From JAEUMD01 sp050246945 (GTDB taxonomy: Bacteria > Pseudomonadota > Alphaproteobacteria > Rhizobiales > Hyphomicrobiaceae): a stretch of DNA of 64,000 nt. Positions 26,781-35,892 of this stretch are shown piece after piece; position 1 is the stretch's first letter; each line of letters starts with the position of its first letter. The notes beneath the pieces were generated by a model, which was not told the origin of the DNA, did not search any database, and worked only from the letters and a program-made list of their open reading frames with translations. The position numbers and the translations under genes were made by a program. The stretch is taken from NCBI GenBank assembly GCA_050246945.1, contig JBFWVC010000003.1:217606-281605 (forward strand), read 5' to 3'.

Positions 26781-27983
26781 ATGTCGACAAAATTGGATTT
26801 CTTAGACATATATGGGTGGATGACCTTTGATCCGAACACACCCTATAATGACCTGCCAGACCTGCCGCCTCTCGGAGAAATCGAAACTCGGGAGGTTTTG
26901 AAGGCTTGCATCGACGCTCGTTCGGCGATTGCTCGACTAGATGCTGAAGCTCTGCGGCTACCCAACCCCCACATTCTGATCGGCTCCCTCGCCCTGTTCG
27001 AGGCCAAAGACTCGTCCGAAATCGAAAACATCGTAACGACGGAGGATAAGCTTTTTCAACAAAGCCAGCTCCGCGACACAGACGCCGATCCCGCAACAAA
27101 GGAAGCACTACGTTACAGAGATGCTCTCTATTCAGGATACCGAAAACTGACCGAACAGCCTGTTTCGACCCGGTTGGCGATTGAGACATGTAGCATCATC
27201 AAAGGATACGATGCCGAAATTCGAAGAGTTCCCGGCACGACGTTGACCAATAAAGCGACCGGAGAGGTCATCTACACCCCACCTGTAGGAGTCGATCTGA
27301 TCGCAGCCAAGCTCGCCAATTGGGAGCGCTTCATTCACCACGCAACCGAGCTTGATCCGCTAGTTCGCCTCGCGATCCAGCACTATCAGTTCGAGGCAAT
27401 CCACCCGTTCATCGACGGGAATGGGCGAACGGGACGCGTCCTCAACATTCTCTATTTGATTGAACAAGGCCTACTTTCAATTCCGGTACTCTATCTCAGC
27501 CGAGAATTCCTCGAGACTCGCACCTACTACTATCAAAAGTTGCGTGCCGTGACCGAACGCGGCGAGTGGACCCAGTGGATCACATACGTTTTGAAGGCTA
27601 TCCAACTCTCCGCGGCTCGTACCGAGATCAAAATCCACCAAATTTCAGTCTTGCGAGGGCACGCATCGGACTTCCTCCGGTCCGTCGAACAGAAACTCGT
27701 ATCCGGTGCGTTATTGGATGTCCTTTTTTCACAGCCGTACTGCCGCATCAGCGATCTGGTTGATGCTGGCATCGCAAAGCGCCAAACCGCGTCAGAGTAT
27801 CTCAAAACTCTGGTTCGATTAGGCGTGCTTGATGAAGTCAAGATCGGGCGCGAAAAGCTCTTTGTGAACACGAAGCTGCGCGAACTGCTGATGACCAACG
27901 GCGAAGGCATTACCAAGTATTCTCGTAATGCCATGCTATCCTCCGAACGATTGTACGCGAAGAATCGAATGATTCCTGAATGA
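26781..27983 (+). CDS. Fic family protein (AMP-transferase), self-inhibited class
   Basis: Transfers AMP from ATP to hydroxyl side chains of a target protein. The active loop HPFIDGNGRTGR starts at His208. An inhibitory motif (S/T)xxxE(G/N) is present before it as SSEIEN (78-83), which marks class II Fic proteins with the inhibitory helix on the N-terminal side. The C-terminal part (about 300-370) looks like a winged helix (RISDLVDAGIAKRQTASEYLKTLVRLGVL). Codon use is visibly AT-richer than the neighbours, suggesting transfer. No dedicated antitoxin gene is adjacent, as expected for a self-inhibited form. It is convergent with ettA. Confidence 0.92.
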   Translation: MSTKLDFLDIYGWMTFDPNTPYNDLPDLPPLGEIETREVLKACIDARSAIARLDAEALRLPNPHILIGSLALFEAKDSSEIENIVTTEDKLFQQSQLRDTDADPATKEALRYRDALYSGYRKLTEQPVSTRLAIETCSIIKGYDAEIRRVPGTTLTNKATGEVIYTPPVGVDLIAAKLANWERFIHHATELDPLVRLAIQHYQFEAIHPFIDGNGRTGRVLNILYLIEQGLLSIPVLYLSREFLETRTYYYQKLRAVTERGEWTQWITYVLKAIQLSAARTEIKIHQISVLRGHASDFLRSVEQKLVSGALLDVLFSQPYCRISDLVDAGIAKRQTASEYLKTLVRLGVLDEVKIGREKLFVNTKLRELLMTNGEGITKYSRNAMLSSERLYAKNRMIPE

Positions 27984-27987
27984 AAGA

Positions 27988-29646
27988 TCACCGCTCGAAC
28001 TTGCGGAACTTGATGCGGTGGGGCTCGACGGCGGCATCGCCGAGGCGGCGCTTCTTGTCCGCCTCGTAGGCGTCGAAGTTGCCCTCGAACCATTCAACAT
28101 GGCTGTCGCCCTCGAAGGCAAGGATGTGGGTAGCCAGACGGTCGAGGAAGAATCGGTCGTGGCTGATGACCACGGCGCATCCGGGAAAGTCCTCCAACGC
28201 CGCTTCGAGCGCCGACAACGTCTCGGTGTCGAGGTCGTTGGTCGGCTCGTCGAGCAGCAACAGGTTCCCGCCATCCTTCAGCAGCTTGGCGAGATGCACG
28301 CGGTTGCGCTCGCCGCCCGAGAGCATACCGACCTTCTTCTGCTGATCGGCGCCCTTGAAGTTGAACCATCCGCAATAGGCGCGCGAGGGCACTTCCTTCT
28401 TGCCGCCGAGCATGATCTGGTCGAGGCCGCCGGAGATTTCTTCCCATACCGACTTCTTGTCGTCGAGGTGGTCACGCGACTGGTCGACGTAGGAGAGCTT
28501 CACTGTCTCGCCCAACCGGATGCTTCCCGTGTCTGGCTTTTCCTGTCCGGTGAGCATGCGAAATAGAGTCGTTTTGCCGGCACCGTTGGGCCCGATAACG
28601 CCGACGATACCCCCCGGGGGCAGCTTGAAGGAGAGATCATCGATCAGCAGCTTGTCGCCAAAGCCCTTCTTCAGCCCATCGGCTTCGACGACGACGCCAC
28701 CGAGCCGCGGCCCCGTCGCAATGTGGATCGTCGCGCGGCCAACATCCTCGCGCCCCGCTTCCTCGGCGAGCTTCTCATAAGCGGTGATGCGTGCCTTCGA
28801 CTTCGCCTGCCGCGCCTTGGGGCTTGAACGAATCCACTCCAGCTCGCGCTTCAAGGCACGCTGCTTTGATTCCTCCTGGCCCTTCTCGACCTCCAGGCGT
28901 TTGGCCTTCTGTTCCAGCCAGCTCGAGTAGTTGCCGTGATAGGGCACGCCCTCCCCGCGATCGAGTTCCAGCGTCCACTCGGTGATGTTGTCGAGGAAGT
29001 AGCGGTCGTGGGTGACGAGGATGACGCAGCCAGGGTACTCCTTCAGGTAGCGCTCGAGCCACGCCACCGACTCAGCGTCGAGGTGGTTGGTCGGCTCGTC
29101 GAGAAGCAGGATGTCAGGCTTCGACAGGAGCAGCTTGGTCAGTGCGACGCGGCGCTTCTCTCCACCCGACAGCTTCGTCACGTCGGCGTCGCCCGGTGGG
29201 CAGCGTAGCGCATCGAGCGCCTGCTCGACCTGGGTGTCGAGATCCCAAAGGTTCTGCGCGTCGATGACGTCCTGCAACTCGGTCATCTCGTCGGCGGTCT
29301 CTTCCGAATAGTTGGCCGCGATCTCGTTGTAGCGGTCGAGCACGGCCTTCTTCTCCGCGACACCTTCCATGGCGTTGCCCAGAACATCCTTGTCCGCGTC
29401 AAGCTCCGGCTCCTGCGGCAGGTAGCCGACCTTGATCCCGTCAGCCGCCCATGCCTCTCCGACGAAATCGGTCATCTGGCCGGCCATGATCTTCAGCAGC
29501 GTGGACTTACCCGCGCCGTTCAATCCGACGACACCGATCTTGGCCCCCGGGAAGAACGACAGGTTGATATCCTTCAAGACCTGCTTGCCGCCGGGGTAGG
29601 CCTTCGACAGCTTGTGCATATGGTAGACGTACTGCGGGTTCGCCAT
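27988..29646 (-). CDS. ettA: Energy-dependent translational throttle protein EttA (ABC-F)
   Basis: Ribosome-associated ABC-F ATPase that gates translation elongation by ATP/ADP ratio. The ATG at 29646 (MANPQYVYHMHKLSKAYPG) has GGAGGAGCG upstream. Two ABC domains in tandem: Walker A GLNGAGKST and GPNGAGKTT, signatures LSGGEKRRVAL and LSGGERNRVHL, and Walker B LLLDEPTNHLD and LLLDEPTNDLD. The linker between them (about 240-310) is the charged helical hairpin WLEQKAKRLEVEKGQEE. The 552 residues and high similarity make this EttA rather than Uup. Stops 4 bases past the convergent fic stop. Confidence 0.95.
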   Translation of the reverse strand: MANPQYVYHMHKLSKAYPGGKQVLKDINLSFFPGAKIGVVGLNGAGKSTLLKIMAGQMTDFVGEAWAADGIKVGYLPQEPELDADKDVLGNAMEGVAEKKAVLDRYNEIAANYSEETADEMTELQDVIDAQNLWDLDTQVEQALDALRCPPGDADVTKLSGGEKRRVALTKLLLSKPDILLLDEPTNHLDAESVAWLERYLKEYPGCVILVTHDRYFLDNITEWTLELDRGEGVPYHGNYSSWLEQKAKRLEVEKGQEESKQRALKRELEWIRSSPKARQAKSKARITAYEKLAEEAGREDVGRATIHIATGPRLGGVVVEADGLKKGFGDKLLIDDLSFKLPPGGIVGVIGPNGAGKTTLFRMLTGQEKPDTGSIRLGETVKLSYVDQSRDHLDDKKSVWEEISGGLDQIMLGGKKEVPSRAYCGWFNFKGADQQKKVGMLSGGERNRVHLAKLLKDGGNLLLLDEPTNDLDTETLSALEAALEDFPGCAVVISHDRFFLDRLATHILAFEGDSHVEWFEGNFDAYEADKKRRLGDAAVEPHRIKFRKFER

Positions 29647-29786
29647 GAGGGCGCTCCTCCTCAATTCGGCCGGGAGTTTCGGGAATTCGCTGGGTTCTAG
29701 CCGATGAGCGCACGGCGCTCAAGCACAGGCTTCCATGTGTCCGAAGGCGCTTTGCGATCGCCTCGAAGAATGCGAGGATCGGCCTC

Positions 29787-30464
29787 ATGCAGACGCCACA
29801 AGAACATCCCCGCCACCTCGTCTATTTTGCCGACCCCATGTGCTCTTGGTGCTGGGGTTTCTCGCCCGTCATCAACGGACTTGCCGATCACTTCGGCGAC
29901 CGCCTGCCCGTCACGCTCATCGTGGGCGGGCTGCGCCCCGGCACTGCGGAGCCGATGAACGAGCCGATGAAGGCAGAAATTCGCCATCACTGGGAGAAGG
30001 TGCAGGAGCGCACGGGCCAGCCGTTCGACTTCTCCTTTTTTGAACGCCAGGGATTCGTCTACGACACGGAGCCGGCCGACCGGGCCATTGTCGTCATGCG
30101 GCTGCTCAATCCGATCGTGATGCTCGCCTACTTCAACTCGGTACAGCAGGCCTTCTATGCGGAGAACCGCGATGTCACGGATCAAGCGGTGCTGGCGGAC
30201 ATCGCCGCCGAGCACGGTCTCGATCGCGAGCGTTTCCTCAGGGCGCTCGATACGGAGCAGGCGCGCATCGCGACGCGGCAGGACTTCGAGACGGCGCGCG
30301 ACTCGGGCGTCACCGGCTTCCCGACGCTCTATGCTGGCGACACACAATCAGGCTACGCCATGGTGACAACCGGCTACCGTCCGCTCGACGGGCTCACCGA
30401 AATCCTGGAAGAGTGGCTCTCGATGCCGCCGACGCCGTCAAGCGGACAGATCGGTCACGCGTGA
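29787..30464 (+). CDS. DsbA-family (thioredoxin-fold) protein, FrnE-like
   Basis: 225 residues with the redox motif CSWC at C19-C22 (YFADPMCSWCWGFSP) and a cis-Pro loop in SGVTGFPTLYAGD. The helical insertion and lack of a signal peptide fit the cytoplasmic FrnE/2-hydroxychromene-isomerase branch of the DsbA superfamily. It likely acts in thiol-disulfide exchange or a glutathione-linked reaction; the substrate is unknown. Divergent from ettA. Confidence 0.85.
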   Translation: MQTPQEHPRHLVYFADPMCSWCWGFSPVINGLADHFGDRLPVTLIVGGLRPGTAEPMNEPMKAEIRHHWEKVQERTGQPFDFSFFERQGFVYDTEPADRAIVVMRLLNPIVMLAYFNSVQQAFYAENRDVTDQAVLADIAAEHGLDRERFLRALDTEQARIATRQDFETARDSGVTGFPTLYAGDTQSGYAMVTTGYRPLDGLTEILEEWLSMPPTPSSGQIGHA

Positions 30465-30510
30465 ACGAACAAACTTCGGACGATATTGCCAACGTCCGAA
30501 GCCAGTTCGT
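30465..30510 (+). terminator. Long two-part hairpin between convergent genes
   Basis: The inner stem CTTCGGACG pairs with CGTCCGAAG (9 bp, 10-base loop). The outer stem ACGAAC pairs with GTTCGT, separated by AAA/CCA. It starts at the last base after the DsbA-family stop and could terminate both convergent genes, although no T-run follows. Confidence 0.55.
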
Positions 30511-30559
30511 GCAATTGGCGAAGTCTTGAACCGATGTCTTGAACCGCGGCAACGCCTCC

Positions 30560-30943
30560 TCAGTCCTCGAGACGCTCTGCGACGATCATGGGGCCGCCGC
30601 CGGTTTCGACAATGGCTTCCATCGTGCCGTAGCTCGTCACCGTCTGGGCAATGACACGAGCAGCCGCCCCGAGATCCTCGATGGCATCGGGCACCGACTC
30701 GACGAAAACATATGATAGCGCGCGATTGGCAATCTTGGCGGCGATATCGTCTCCAAACTCCTGCGCGATCAGCTGGCGCGCCATGACAACGACGGTGGAG
30801 CCGTTGTCGGCCTGCCAGCCGGTGCATGGGCAGCCCGCATTGGTCGATACGGGCTGGAAGCCCAATGCTGCGAACGCCTCGGCGGCGGCATCCATGTCGT
30901 CCACGATCTGCAATGGCGTGATGGTGCGCGCGGACAAGCTCAT
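30560..30943 (-). CDS. Small VOC/glyoxalase-like protein
   Basis: 127 residues from the ATG at 30943, which has GAGGAG eight bases upstream. The opening ITPLQIVDDMDAAAEAFAALGFQPV has the beta-alpha pattern of vicinal oxygen chelate proteins (variable strand, then a pairing helix, then G-F). The metal ligands typical of active glyoxalases are not obvious, so it may bind a ligand rather than catalyse. Contains CPC in NAGCPCTGW. Family assignment is tentative. Confidence 0.6.
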   Translation of the reverse strand: MSLSARTITPLQIVDDMDAAAEAFAALGFQPVSTNAGCPCTGWQADNGSTVVVMARQLIAQEFGDDIAAKIANRALSYVFVESVPDAIEDLGAAARVIAQTVTSYGTMEAIVETGGGPMIVAERLED

Positions 30944-31045
30944 GATCATTTCTCCTCTGTCTGGTTTTGAAAAGTTATCCCGCCCATACGTAACGGATGT
31001 CTGTGCCACCAATCACACCAACTGCCGCTGTGATGATTTGGCGCG

Positions 31046-32056
31046 CTATTTCCTGATCTCTGACAGAAAATTGGCGTCCGACGCGCATTTGATGTAGCGG
31101 CGTCGGTTCAAGAGCCGTTCGGCAATCGCCTCGGCGATTACTTCTGCCGCGAAAATCGGCGGATGCGCCCAGTCCAGCGCAAGGTGGCAATCACGGTTCA
31201 GCGATCGTGTCGCTCCGCACGCCTGCAGCGAATTATGAAAGCGGCGGAATTTGTCGCTCCCTCCCGAGGGGCGAAACACATAGACAGGCCTGCCCGTCGC
31301 CAACGCTTCACCCGTCATCGAAACGCTGTCGGCAGTGACGACCACGGCGTCGGCCTTGGCCAGGAAGCGCGCATAGGGATTGTCGCCTTCGCCGGAGTAG
31401 AGGACGTGCGGGAAGGGCTGCAGCGCCTGCGACACGGCTTCCGCAACCGCGTCGGGCGTGCGCCGCGATGTTGTGACCATGAAGCTCGCACCGTCAACTC
31501 CCATCGTTTGGATGGCTGCTGCGAGATTGGAGACATCGTCGTCGGTGAAGCGCCACACCTTGGCCGCGCCGCCGATCGCCACCATGACGCGCGGCGCGGG
31601 CAATGCATCTATTATCGCATCGGGCGCAGCGCGCAGGACATCCAGCATGGCCGGCGTGAACCGGTGCGGCGCGGTGAGCGTGGTGATTACGTTGGGACCA
31701 CGGCGAAGATCGTGTTCGGGTACCCAGATGAGATCGGCGATACGGGCTGACGTGCGCGGATCCTGCAATGCGACGGTAAATGTCGCGGGACCCGCAAGAC
31801 GGTGTAGACGGCGCAAGGCCGGCATGGCGGTGCGGCCGACGCCGATGGCGACATCGGGCCAGGGTGGCACGCAGCGCCATGCGTCGTCTTTCGGAGCCGG
31901 TCCCCACGGCGCCAGCAGCTTGGCGAGACCTACGGGCCTCACACGCCGCCACTCGTAAGTGAGCCCCAACGCCTCGGCGACACCCTGGGCCTGGGCCTCG
32001 TGGCCGGCCTTGCCATCGGTGATGAGCCACGCGGTCGCATCTTCGAGCGGCTTCAC
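31046..32056 (-). CDS. ELM1/GtrOC1-family protein (mitochondrial fission ELM1-like)
   Basis: 336 residues beginning at a GTG (VKPLEDATAWLITDGKAGHEAQ) that has GGGAGGTGGGG just upstream; the open frame extends 40 codons further without support. The segments WLITDGKAGHEAQAQGVAEALG, GRTAMPALRRLHRLAG and the C-terminal TADSVSMTGEALATGRPVYVF are typical of the family. It is shaped like a GT-B glycosyltransferase and is widespread in alphaproteobacteria; the bacterial function is not established. Divergent from an Lrp regulator. Confidence 0.85.
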   Translation of the reverse strand: MKPLEDATAWLITDGKAGHEAQAQGVAEALGLTYEWRRVRPVGLAKLLAPWGPAPKDDAWRCVPPWPDVAIGVGRTAMPALRRLHRLAGPATFTVALQDPRTSARIADLIWVPEHDLRRGPNVITTLTAPHRFTPAMLDVLRAAPDAIIDALPAPRVMVAIGGAAKVWRFTDDDVSNLAAAIQTMGVDGASFMVTTSRRTPDAVAEAVSQALQPFPHVLYSGEGDNPYARFLAKADAVVVTADSVSMTGEALATGRPVYVFRPSGGSDKFRRFHNSLQACGATRSLNRDCHLALDWAHPPIFAAEVIAEAIAERLLNRRRYIKCASDANFLSEIRK

Positions 32057-32265
32057 GCCCCACCTCCCGCCGTCCGGAAAACTGGTAGCATTGCGCAATA
32101 ATATGAATGGGTGGTGCAATAAAGCATTTTGTTCCTTGCGCCAGGCGCCGCAACTCGGGAAAGTACCGGCAGCCACACTGCAGATCCCAAATCCCCCATC
32201 CGGGCAACCCGAAGACGACCGGACTGCAGCACTTTCAGCCGCCGTACGTGAAGAGCCTAGCGCAC

Positions 32266-32742
32266 ATGCGTGTCCGTCTCGATGCCATCGATTGGCGCAT
32301 CCTGAAAGAACTTCAGTCAGATGGGCACATTACCAACGTCGCGCTTGCGGCCAAGGTGGGGCTTTCCGCTCCACCTTGTCTAAGGCGCGTGCGCGCGCTC
32401 GAAGAATCCGGGCTCATCAATGGCTACACGGTACTTCTGGACGAGGCCGCCCTCGGGTTCACGTTGACGGCATTCGCCATGGTCGGGTTGCATAACCAGG
32501 CGGAAAGCGATCTGCGTGCATTCGAAAATGCCGTGCTCGCCTGGCCCATGGTGCGCGAGGCCTACATGCTGTCTGGCGAAAGCGACTACATGCTCAAGTG
32601 CATCGCCGCCGATCTCACAGCATTCCAGGCGTTTGTGCTCGATGATCTGACCGCCGCGCCCAACGTCGCAAGCGTGAAGACGTTCCTGACCATCCGCCGT
32701 GCCAAGCGCGCGTCCGGCGTTCCGATGCCAGAGAGGGAGTAG
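32266..32742 (+). CDS. Lrp/AsnC family transcriptional regulator
   Basis: 158 residues from the ATG at 32266 (MRVRLDAIDWRILKELQSDGH). An N-terminal helix-turn-helix (TNVALAAKVGLSAPPCLRRVRALEESGLI) is followed by a RAM ligand-binding domain with the G-x-x-D motif as LSGESDYMLKC. Such proteins sense amino acids and act as local or global regulators. It is divergent from the ELM1-family gene, which could be its target. The open frame extends upstream but is not protein-like there. Confidence 0.93.
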   Translation: MRVRLDAIDWRILKELQSDGHITNVALAAKVGLSAPPCLRRVRALEESGLINGYTVLLDEAALGFTLTAFAMVGLHNQAESDLRAFENAVLAWPMVREAYMLSGESDYMLKCIAADLTAFQAFVLDDLTAAPNVASVKTFLTIRRAKRASGVPMPERE

Positions 32743-33023
32743 CATTCAGGTTGGCGGTTTCAAATATGAGGATGCGACCGCTGGGCGGCGATTCCTCACG
32801 CGGCTCAATCGCGGGCATTTCAAGGCCGGCGCATTACACACAGACAGCGGTGGCGGGTTGTGATGAGGCAAGTCTGCGAGCCCGCCATTCCCGCTTGACC
32901 AGACGTTTCCAAAGGCCGATCGGAGCATTCCACAATGTGCTCCGGTTGGCAGCCCGCCCGATATCCGCTACAGCCAACCGCACTGAAGGATATTGAGGAG
33001 AAACCGGGGGCGCGGATTTGGCG

Positions 33024-35060
33024 ATGGCAGCAGACGGTGTCCACGGGCACGCGGATTACGACACCTATCGTCCCGACATCGACGGACTGCGTGCCGTCGC
33101 TGTTCTTGGAGTCGTCACCTACCACCTCGGGCTCAACAGCGGTGGCTTCGTCGGCGTCGATATCTTCTTTGTAATATCGGGATTCCTGATCACCCGGATT
33201 TTGATTGGCGAGTTGGCGAGCGGCAAGTCCGCCCAAGCCATCCTGGCCCGCTTCTACGAGCGCCGCATACGCCGAATTCTGCCCGCGCTCGCAGTAATGT
33301 GCACGTTCACGTGCTTCGCTGCCGTGGTCTGGTTGTTCCCCGAGGATCTGAAGGAGTTTGGCCGCAGCCTGCAAAGCGTTGCCGTATTTATTGCCAACTT
33401 TCACTTTCAACGCAAGACCGGCTACTTCGACGGCACCGCCGATGAAAAGCCGCTACTGCATACTTGGTCGTTGGCGGTCGAGGAACAGTACTATCTCCTG
33501 TTCCCGCTGGCGTTGTGGACGGTCTGGCGATGGCGCGGCCCGGCAGCGGCCTTCGCCGTCTGTTTTGCAGTCGCGGTCGGGTCGCTGGTCTATGCCGAGA
33601 TCGAAGTCCGATCGTTGCCGGAGATGGCATTCTTTTCAACCCCAGCCCGCATCTGGGAATTGCTTGTGGGTGCGCTCCTCGCCTTGGGCCGCAAGCGACT
33701 TCCCGCCACGCCGGCATTGCTGGAAATAATGGGTGCGGTCGGCGCGCTACTCATCATCTTGCCGTACGCGCTCTACTCCGCGGCAACCAGCTTCCCGGGC
33801 CTCGGCGCAGCAATACCTGTCCTCGGCTCAGCCTTGCTGATCGCATCGGGGACTAATCGGCAGACCGTTGCCTCTCGGCTCCTCTCGACACCGGTTCTCG
33901 TGGGAATCGGCCTGATCTCCTATTCGGTGTACCTGTGGCACTGGCCGCTCATCGTCTTCACAAAATATCGATTCGCTCCCCTTCTGGAACAGCACACGGC
34001 CCTGATCTCTGCGGCGTTGTTCGTAGCATCCCTTCTGTTAGGCTATCTGTCCTGGCGATTTGTCGAGCAGCCGTTCCGCCACCTTTCGCCTGATCGAAGC
34101 CGCAACCACATCTTTGCCGTCCAGGCATCGCTCATGCTGGCCATGGTGCTGGTGGGGGTTGGGTTGAGCAGGCTCGACGGACACCTCGGCCGCTGGCCAA
34201 TTGGCGTTCTGGCACTCCTCAAGCCGGGTGCCGACACGCTGTCCTCGCAGAAGCTGAACTGCCACCATGCTGGACCTGGAGACTTCGCGCAGATCGAGAT
34301 TTGCGTATCAGCGGGCGGCGCCTCGGAAACGCCCGGTCATATCTTGTTGTGGGGCGATAGCCACGCGGCCATGATCAAGAACGCCCTCGCTCGCCTTGCC
34401 GGCGAGGACCAGACGGTTCTGACCGCCATTGGCGCAGGCTGCCCGCCGGTCCTCGATCTTGAACTGGGCGGTCGTGGCCGCAGTGACAAATGCCGGCACC
34501 AAAATGAGATCGTTATCGAATACCTCAAGCAGGCACGGCCACGCATATCGACTGTGCTGCTGGTAGCACGCTGGCCGTACTACTCCGAAGGCACCCGTAT
34601 GCCCTTCGAGCCGGGACAAGGCGTCATCCTGGGTAGCGGCGAAGCTGGCGAGGCACCCCATGTCCTGGAGGAACACCTGGCTGCGACGTTACGCACTCTG
34701 CTGAAGTACGTCGACAATGTGGTGCTGCTCGCCCCGTTTCCCGAGTTCGACCGTCCAGTTGCCGTGAGCATCGCCCGCGCGCACGCTTGGGGGCATCCTC
34801 TTCCCGAAAAGCAGTCGCGTCGAGCCGTGACCAATCGTCAGAATTCGTCGCTCAAGGCGCTGGAGAACGCCGTCAAAATCGATCCTGACAGGATCAAGCT
34901 GATATCGCCCCTCTCTTATTTCTGCGATCCGACAGCCTGCGATTTTGCTGACATCGATGGCCGCCCGCTGTTCGCCGATACCAACCACCTGAATGCGCTT
35001 GGCATCAGCCGCGTCGCCCCCCTTCTGCAACGGTTACTGGCAACGCGAAGCGTGCCGTGA
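33024..35060 (+). CDS. Acyltransferase-3 (OafA/YrhL) fused to a C-terminal SGNH domain
   Basis: About 678 residues. The first 370 are a ten-helix acyltransferase-3 domain with YRPDIDGLRAVAVL, the conserved His34 (GVVTYH), FVISGFLITR and the ERRIRRILPAL loop. The C-terminal 250 residues form a periplasmic SGNH hydrolase-like domain: block I LLWGDSHAAM with Ser446, and block V DTNHLNALG with Asp652 and His655. Such proteins O-acetylate cell-surface polysaccharide. The start is uncertain; a TTG two codons upstream is also possible and no strong ribosome site is near. No glycosyltransferase cluster adjoins it. Confidence 0.9.
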   Translation: MAADGVHGHADYDTYRPDIDGLRAVAVLGVVTYHLGLNSGGFVGVDIFFVISGFLITRILIGELASGKSAQAILARFYERRIRRILPALAVMCTFTCFAAVVWLFPEDLKEFGRSLQSVAVFIANFHFQRKTGYFDGTADEKPLLHTWSLAVEEQYYLLFPLALWTVWRWRGPAAAFAVCFAVAVGSLVYAEIEVRSLPEMAFFSTPARIWELLVGALLALGRKRLPATPALLEIMGAVGALLIILPYALYSAATSFPGLGAAIPVLGSALLIASGTNRQTVASRLLSTPVLVGIGLISYSVYLWHWPLIVFTKYRFAPLLEQHTALISAALFVASLLLGYLSWRFVEQPFRHLSPDRSRNHIFAVQASLMLAMVLVGVGLSRLDGHLGRWPIGVLALLKPGADTLSSQKLNCHHAGPGDFAQIEICVSAGGASETPGHILLWGDSHAAMIKNALARLAGEDQTVLTAIGAGCPPVLDLELGGRGRSDKCRHQNEIVIEYLKQARPRISTVLLVARWPYYSEGTRMPFEPGQGVILGSGEAGEAPHVLEEHLAATLRTLLKYVDNVVLLAPFPEFDRPVAVSIARAHAWGHPLPEKQSRRAVTNRQNSSLKALENAVKIDPDRIKLISPLSYFCDPTACDFADIDGRPLFADTNHLNALGISRVAPLLQRLLATRSVP

Positions 35061-35202
35061 CTTTTGACCATCGGTGCTCAGCCGAGGTCGGTTGCCTCGC
35101 CGCTCTCGACGCGGCACCAAGCCGCCCATGGTCCCGCCCGCAAGGCAGGATCAGTGCATCGGTTTTGCGAGGGTAGCGCCGAAGCCCGTCGCGCTGGCGC
35201 AA

Positions 35203-35535
35203 TCAAAGAGAGTATTCGGACAAAAGGTAAGCCGGGCCGCCAGGGAAAGGAAAGCAATTCGGGGGGCAAAAAGTCCCCCAAAATACCTGTCCAGGAACTC
35301 GAAAGCCAATTCTTGGGATCCGGCCTCGTTCCCGCTTGCCGAACTTCGCCCGGCATTCACGTTTCGCAAGCGCCACTGCGATCAAATCGTCAGCGAGACC
35401 GAGGCACACAACACCCGTTTTAGCGAGCCCCTCGAGCGCAGCACTCCGCGACAGACGCAAATTGACGTCCGACGCCAAGGACGGACGTGCCGCACATAGG
35501 GGGAGAAGGAAGGTCGAAAATTCCCGGCGCCGCAA
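35203..35535 (-). CDS. Possible small exported protein or decayed gene
   Basis: A strong AAGGAGGTGAAG site precedes a TTG that starts MRRREFSTFLLPLCAARPSLAS, a twin-arginine-like signal sequence. The remaining ~90 residues show no family resemblance and become Pro/Phe/Arg-rich, as if out of frame. Another minus-strand frame around 35151-35330 (ELAFEFLDRYFGGLF) reads better, which suggests an old frameshift. Either a short real gene or a remnant. Confidence 0.3.
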   Translation of the reverse strand: MRRREFSTFLLPLCAARPSLASDVNLRLSRSAALEGLAKTGVVCLGLADDLIAVALAKRECRAKFGKRERGRIPRIGFRVPGQVFWGTFCPPNCFPFPGGPAYLLSEYSL

Positions 35536-35619
35536 CTTCACCTCCTTGTTCATCGGGGATCTCTGCGTAGATACCGGGCTCCCTGAACCATCTACCGATC
35601 GAACCAGACACCCTTCTGA

Positions 35620-35892
35620 TCAATCCGCCGAACAACCCGGATGAGGCTTCACAAAGCGCACCGTCGACGCCGGGAACATAATAAGCTTTCCCGGCGGGCG
35701 CTTGGGTCGCGCCACGAATTCCCCGCCGCAGTTGGGGCAGACGCTGCCCGGCAACCGGTGGGCAACGCAGTCCGCACAGAACGTGCATTCGAACGTGCAG
35801 ATCCGCGCGTCGTCTGCATCCGGCGCCAGATCCTTGCCGCAGCATTCACAGTTGGGCCGCAACTCAAGCAAGTACCGGCCCCCTACTTCCAT
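35620..35892 (-). CDS. DUF1272 family Cys-rich protein
   Basis: About 90 residues matching the DUF1272 pattern: LELRPNCECCGKDLAPDADDARICTFECTFC, read here as CECC, CTFECTFC and CPNCGGEF clusters, likely binding zinc. The ATG at 35892 overlaps the greA stop by 10 bases; a TTG at 35871 fits the usual family start better. Function unknown; cytoplasmic. Coupled to greA by overlap. Confidence 0.88.
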   Translation of the reverse strand: MEVGGRYLLELRPNCECCGKDLAPDADDARICTFECTFCADCVAHRLPGSVCPNCGGEFVARPKRPPGKLIMFPASTVRFVKPHPGCSAD

